From positions 26,919-90,918 of the forward strand of contig CAZRHH010000005.1 in assembly GCA_964599885.1 (NCBI GenBank): 64,000 bases of DNA. Reading direction: 5' to 3'. Of the stretch, positions 60,645-64,000 are shown piece by piece; position 1 is the first letter of the stretch, and the number at the start of each line of letters is the position of its first letter. The notes under the pieces were generated by a model. It saw only the letters and a list, made by a program, of their open reading frames with translations. It had not been told where the DNA came from and did no database searches. This DNA is from CAZRHH01 sp964599885 (GTDB taxonomy: Bacteria; Chloroflexota; Dehalococcoidia; DSTF01; JACRBR01). The position numbers and the translations under genes were made by a program.

Positions 60645-61105
60645 GCGCGAAGTCCTGGATCTACTTTTCCGGCCTTCGACTGCGACAACAACTGATCCAG
60701 ATCCAGCACCAACTCCGACTTGTCATACGTCGATAGCTCATGCCCGGCCCACGTATTGTTCATCCCGATCGCCTCGAAGTTGCACACCTCGACGCAGATG
60801 TTACAGCGCATGCAGCGTCCGTAGTCGATCCAGAACTCGTCGATGATCTTTCGGCGCTTGCTTTCGCCCGCGGCGTGCTTCGGGTTGTCCTTCATGACGA
60901 CCGTCATGCACTCGACCGGGCACGCGCGTTCGCAGGCGTGACAGCCCGTACACCACGGCTCGTCGACCGCTTCGTCCCACAGCAGAATCGGGAACGCCCG
61001 GTCACGGTTCGGAATCTCGCGATGCACCGTCGGGTACTGGATCGTCACCGGGCGCCTGAAGGCGGCCCGCGCCGTCATACCAAAGCTCTTCAGGATGCCC
61101 AGCAT
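60641..61105 (-). CDS. nuoI: NADH-quinone oxidoreductase subunit I
   Basis: This 154-residue peripheral-arm subunit carries two 4Fe-4S clusters: C-T-G-C-H-A-C-E-R-A-C-P and C-M-R-C-N-I-C-V-E-V-C-N-F. It is the electron entry from the N5 end toward N2. The start overlaps the nuoH stop by one base. nuoE, nuoF and nuoG are not between nuoD and nuoH. Confidence 0.96.
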   Translation of the reverse strand: MLGILKSFGMTARAAFRRPVTIQYPTVHREIPNRDRAFPILLWDEAVDEPWCTGCHACERACPVECMTVVMKDNPKHAAGESKRRKIIDEFWIDYGRCMRCNICVEVCNFEAIGMNNTWAGHELSTYDKSELVLDLDQLLSQSKAGKVDPGLRA

Positions 61106-62256
61106 CAGACCACGCTCCTCGCCTCGACGCGCACCATCTGTAGCGCCTTCCTCGGTTCGACGCGCACACTCTGGAATACCAGGTACACCAGCGCCGCCGC
61201 ACCTGCCCCCGAGCTGGCGAGCAGAAATACGTCGGGCAGATCATAGACGAGTACCAGACCATTGAGGAAGATCTGGTACAGCGAAAACGGAATCAACACC
61301 TTCCAGGCGAACGTCATCAGCTGGTCGACGCGCATCCGCGGCATCGATGCACGCACCCACAGGAAGAACACGATGAACAGCGACATCTTCACGAGCGTCA
61401 GCAACAACTGGTAGCCCCAGCCGATGTCGGTCCCGAACGGCCACTCCCAGCCCCCCAGAAAGACGAACGCGCCGAGCAAGCTGAACGCGTACATGTTCAC
61501 GTAGCTCGTCAACTGGAACATCGACCAGCGGATCCCCGTGTACTCGATGAACACGCCACCGGCCACTTCCGACTCGCCCGTCGGAATATCGAATGGCTGC
61601 CGCTCAAGTTCGGCGATCGTCGCCGTCAGAAAGATCAGAAACCCGAGCGGCTGCCAGACGATCAGCGGCACCACGTCCTGAAACAGGATGATCTCGTACA
61701 CGTCGGCCGAACTCGTGATCATCACGACGGCCACCATCGAAAGGATCAGCGGCACTTCGTACGAGATGAGCTGCGCCGCCGCGCGCATGCCGCCGAGGAG
61801 CGCGTACTTGTTGTCGCTCCCCCAGCCCGCCATCAGAAACCCGATGAACGACAACCCCGACACAGCGAGAATGTAAATGAGGCTCAGCGGCAGCGGGCTC
61901 ACATACCAGTCCGCCGTAAACGGCACCGCCAGCAAGATGATGAACGCCGGTATGAAGATCGCGAACACCGCCAGCTCAAACGTCACGAAGTCGGCTCTCG
62001 CCGGCCGCAAATCTTCCTTCGTCAGCAACTTGAACGTGTCTGCGATCGGCTGCATGAGCCCGAACGGCCCCGTGCGCGTCGGGCCGAGCCGTTGCTGCAT
62101 CCGCGCGACGGCCTTCCGCTCGTACCACGTCGCGAACATCACCGCGAACGTCATCACGAGCGTGATCACGATCAACCCGAGCAGCGCGCTGATCGCCGGA
62201 TTGCTGATCGCGTCGATCGACGGCGCAGCGAGGACGACGCCTTCCGATAGTGTCAT
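61105..62256 (-). CDS. nuoH: NADH-quinone oxidoreductase subunit H
   Basis: This 383-residue subunit forms the quinone chamber. Motifs are W-Y-E-R-K-A-V-A-R-M-Q-Q-R-L-G-P, L-M-Q-P-I-A-D-T-F-K-L-L-T-K-E-D and the conserved Glu in P-F-D-I-P-T-G-E-S-E-V-A-G-G. It follows nuoD by six bases. Confidence 0.96.
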   Translation of the reverse strand: MTLSEGVVLAAPSIDAISNPAISALLGLIVITLVMTFAVMFATWYERKAVARMQQRLGPTRTGPFGLMQPIADTFKLLTKEDLRPARADFVTFELAVFAIFIPAFIILLAVPFTADWYVSPLPLSLIYILAVSGLSFIGFLMAGWGSDNKYALLGGMRAAAQLISYEVPLILSMVAVVMITSSADVYEIILFQDVVPLIVWQPLGFLIFLTATIAELERQPFDIPTGESEVAGGVFIEYTGIRWSMFQLTSYVNMYAFSLLGAFVFLGGWEWPFGTDIGWGYQLLLTLVKMSLFIVFFLWVRASMPRMRVDQLMTFAWKVLIPFSLYQIFLNGLVLVYDLPDVFLLASSGAGAAALVYLVFQSVRVEPRKALQMVRVEARSVV

Positions 62257-62262
62257 GCGCTT

Positions 62263-63390
62263 CTACCTGTCCACATCGCAGAGCACGATATCCATCGAGC
62301 CCAGAATCATCACGGCGTCGGCCAGATACTGCCCGATCGTCATATCGCGCAACCCGGACAGGTTGCAGAACGACGGCGAACGCATCTTCAGCCGGTACGG
62401 CTTGTCGCCACCCTTCGATACCAGATACACACCCCACTCGCCACGCGGCGATTCCACCCTCGAATACACTTCGCCCGGAGGCGTCCGCAGACGTCGCGGC
62501 ATCTTCTCCGGCACGATCGGCCCTTCGCTCGGCATCTGCTCCAGCGCCTGCTCGACGATGCTGATCGACTGCTTCATCTCTTCCATTCGCACGAGATAGC
62601 GGTCGTACACGTCTCCGTAGTTGCCCACCGGCACCGAAAAGTTGAAGCGATCGTAAATCGAGTACGGCTCGTCCTTGCGCAGATCCCAGTTCACACCGGA
62701 GGCGCGCAGCATCGGCCCGCTCAGCCCGTAGGCGATCGCCTTCTCCGCGCTGAAGTTGCCGACGTTCTGGCAGCGCGCCATGAAGATCTCGTTCTTCGTC
62801 ATCAGATCGTCGAGATCACGAATGCCCTGCGCCGACGACTTCAGCACCTCGTGTACCCGCGAGACAAAGTTGTCCGTCACTTCCCACGCCAGCCCGCCAA
62901 CGCGGAAATACGCGTACATCAGCCGGTCGCCCGACACTTCCTCGAACAGATCCTGCAAATACTCCCGCTCGCGGAACGCGTACGTGAAGCTCGTGCCAAA
63001 CAGACCGGAGTCGATGCCAAACGCGCCGGCAAACATGAAGTGGCTGCTCAGCCGGTTCAGCTCCGTCAGGATCACGCGGATGTACTCCGCGCGCTCCGGC
63101 ACCTCGATGTCCATCAGCCGCTCGACGGCCATCACGTAGCCCAGTTCCGCGCTGAACTGCGCGAGGTACTCGGTGCGATCCGCGTAGCCGATGCCCTGGC
63201 GATAGTCCATCGCCTCCATCAGCTTCTCGCCGCCGCGGTGCATATACCCAATGTGCGGCGTCACATCGACGACCTTCTCGCCGCTGATCACGAGCACCAT
63301 CCGGAATACGCCGTGCGTGCTCGGGTGCTGCGGCCCCATGTTGATCGGCATGTCGATGACTTCGAGGTCTTGTTCTTGTTCGAGCACCAT
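62263..63390 (-). CDS. nuoD: NADH-quinone oxidoreductase subunit D
   Basis: This 49-kDa-type subunit of 375 residues has M-P-I-N-M-G-P-Q-H-P-S-T-H-G-V-F with the quinone-binding His, G-Y-M-H-R-G-G-E-K-L-M-E and the end S-M-D-I-V-L-C-D-V-D-R. It starts two bases after the nuoC stop and is followed directly by nuoH, not nuoE. Confidence 0.96.
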   Translation of the reverse strand: MVLEQEQDLEVIDMPINMGPQHPSTHGVFRMVLVISGEKVVDVTPHIGYMHRGGEKLMEAMDYRQGIGYADRTEYLAQFSAELGYVMAVERLMDIEVPERAEYIRVILTELNRLSSHFMFAGAFGIDSGLFGTSFTYAFREREYLQDLFEEVSGDRLMYAYFRVGGLAWEVTDNFVSRVHEVLKSSAQGIRDLDDLMTKNEIFMARCQNVGNFSAEKAIAYGLSGPMLRASGVNWDLRKDEPYSIYDRFNFSVPVGNYGDVYDRYLVRMEEMKQSISIVEQALEQMPSEGPIVPEKMPRRLRTPPGEVYSRVESPRGEWGVYLVSKGGDKPYRLKMRSPSFCNLSGLRDMTIGQYLADAVMILGSMDIVLCDVDR

Positions 63391-63392
63391 CG

Positions 63393-64000
63393 CTACTCGT
63401 CTCCTTCGCCCGCGTCACCGCGAAGGTTGTCGCCCTGCCACTCCTCGATCTCCTGCAGCGGATTGTCCTTGCGAAGCGGGAAGTGGTCCGTCATGTCATC
63501 CGGCAGCAGCAGCGGCACGAGATTCCAGTGCCCCTCGAAGTTGATGCCGAACATGTCGCGCGTCTCTCGCTCGTGCCAGTCCGCCGACGGAAAGATCGCC
63601 GCCACGCTCGGCACGTTCGGCTCGTCGTACGTCACGCGTGTCTTCAGCGTCAGGTGGTGCTTCTTCGTCATCGAACCCAGGTGGTAGACGACTTCGAGTC
63701 CCTCTTCCTGCCAGTCGACGCCCGACAAGTTCCGCAGATACTTCATGTCGAGCCGCTCGTCGTCACGGCACGCCGTCAGCACCGCCGGCACATCCGCCGC
63801 CGCGACTTCCATCGCGACGTGCTCGCCGACAAGCTGCGGCACCATGTACGCCTTCGCCTGCACATCAGGCAGCAGCGCCAGAATAATCTCGTTGATGCTG
63901 CCCGCCGGCGGCGCCACGCGCGGCGCTTCCTTCGGTTCAGCTTCCTTCGCCGGGCGCGCGGGCCGCTCGGCCTTCGGCGCGGGCGGTGCATCAGTCGCCG
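63393..64000 (-). CDS. nuoC: NADH-quinone oxidoreductase subunit C, 5' end outside window
   Basis: The 30-kDa subunit is recognised by K-Y-L-R-N-L-S-G-V-D-W, the segment ending in H-H-L-T-L-K-T-R-V and W-H-E-R-E-T-R-D-M-F-G-I. The frame stays open to the right edge as an Ala/Pro/Lys/Glu-rich stretch (A-P-K-A-E-R-P-A-R-P-A-K-E-A-E-P), with no ATG in sight. GTG 63917 is a possible start, but the open, biased frame suggests an N-terminal extension or a fusion to the preceding gene, perhaps nuoB. Confidence 0.92.
   Translation of the reverse strand, partial: ATDAPPAPKAERPARPAKEAEPKEAPRVAPPAGSINEIILALLPDVQAKAYMVPQLVGEHVAMEVAAADVPAVLTACRDDERLDMKYLRNLSGVDWQEEGLEVVYHLGSMTKKHHLTLKTRVTYDEPNVPSVAAIFPSADWHERETRDMFGINFEGHWNLVPLLLPDDMTDHFPLRKDNPLQEIEEWQGDNLRGDAGEGDE

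Overview
The window is a high-GC, gene-dense bacterial chromosome segment. It has no phage, insertion sequence, CRISPR array or rRNA. The gene content fits an environmental Chloroflexota, perhaps a Dehalococcoidia-like lineage: peptidoglycan synthesis, complex I, an isoleucine T-box, acyl-CoA metabolism, many DinB-fold proteins, small dispersed palindromes and several start codons with almost no leader. That placement is inference; no rRNA or ribosomal protein is present to fix it.

Layout. 1-8.7 kb: a methyltransferase end, a secreted MA-type peptidase, prfB with a programmed +1 frameshift, and an endonuclease V fused to an inorganic-pyrophosphatase-like domain next to a split zinc-ribbon/DinB gene. 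8.7-17.3 kb: a GMC oxidoreductase, a COG4315 lipoprotein, gatC-gatA, a methyltransferase coupled to a bifunctional penicillin-binding protein, then tRNA-Leu(GAG) and tRNA-Cys(GCA). 17.3-30 kb is accessory: a lipoprotein-like protein, a decayed stretch, a GGDEF-EAL protein, several DinB proteins (one frameshifted), a ribbon-helix-helix protein with a nested-palindrome promoter, a MOSC protein, an SDR, and a TetR/small-ORF/MMPL operon. 30-39 kb: an Eis-type acetyltransferase, a GrdB/PrdB-family protein with an in-frame UGA and a SECIS-like hairpin, an amber-interrupted SRPBCC gene, a SprT-like protease, a HAD phosphatase, and a thiolase-fold/DUF35 operon. 39-54.7 kb: two convergent GT39-like mannosyltransferase paralogues, a T-box-ileS-signal-peptidase-like-GT39 operon, redox and hydrolase genes, glnA, and a GNAT gene bracketed by 53-bp repeats. 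54.9-64 kb: nuoC-D-H-I-J-K-L-M-N on the minus strand, without nuoE/F/G, running off the right edge.

The points most worth following up are the candidate selenoprotein (31764-32642), the EndoV-pyrophosphatase fusion (5395-6516), the autoregulation-like promoter of the ribbon-helix-helix gene (22477-22531), the signal-peptidase-like lipoprotein with Arg at the catalytic Lys position inside the T-box-controlled ileS operon (41898-42728), and two DinB genes broken at the same conserved Gly-Glu-Trp motif.
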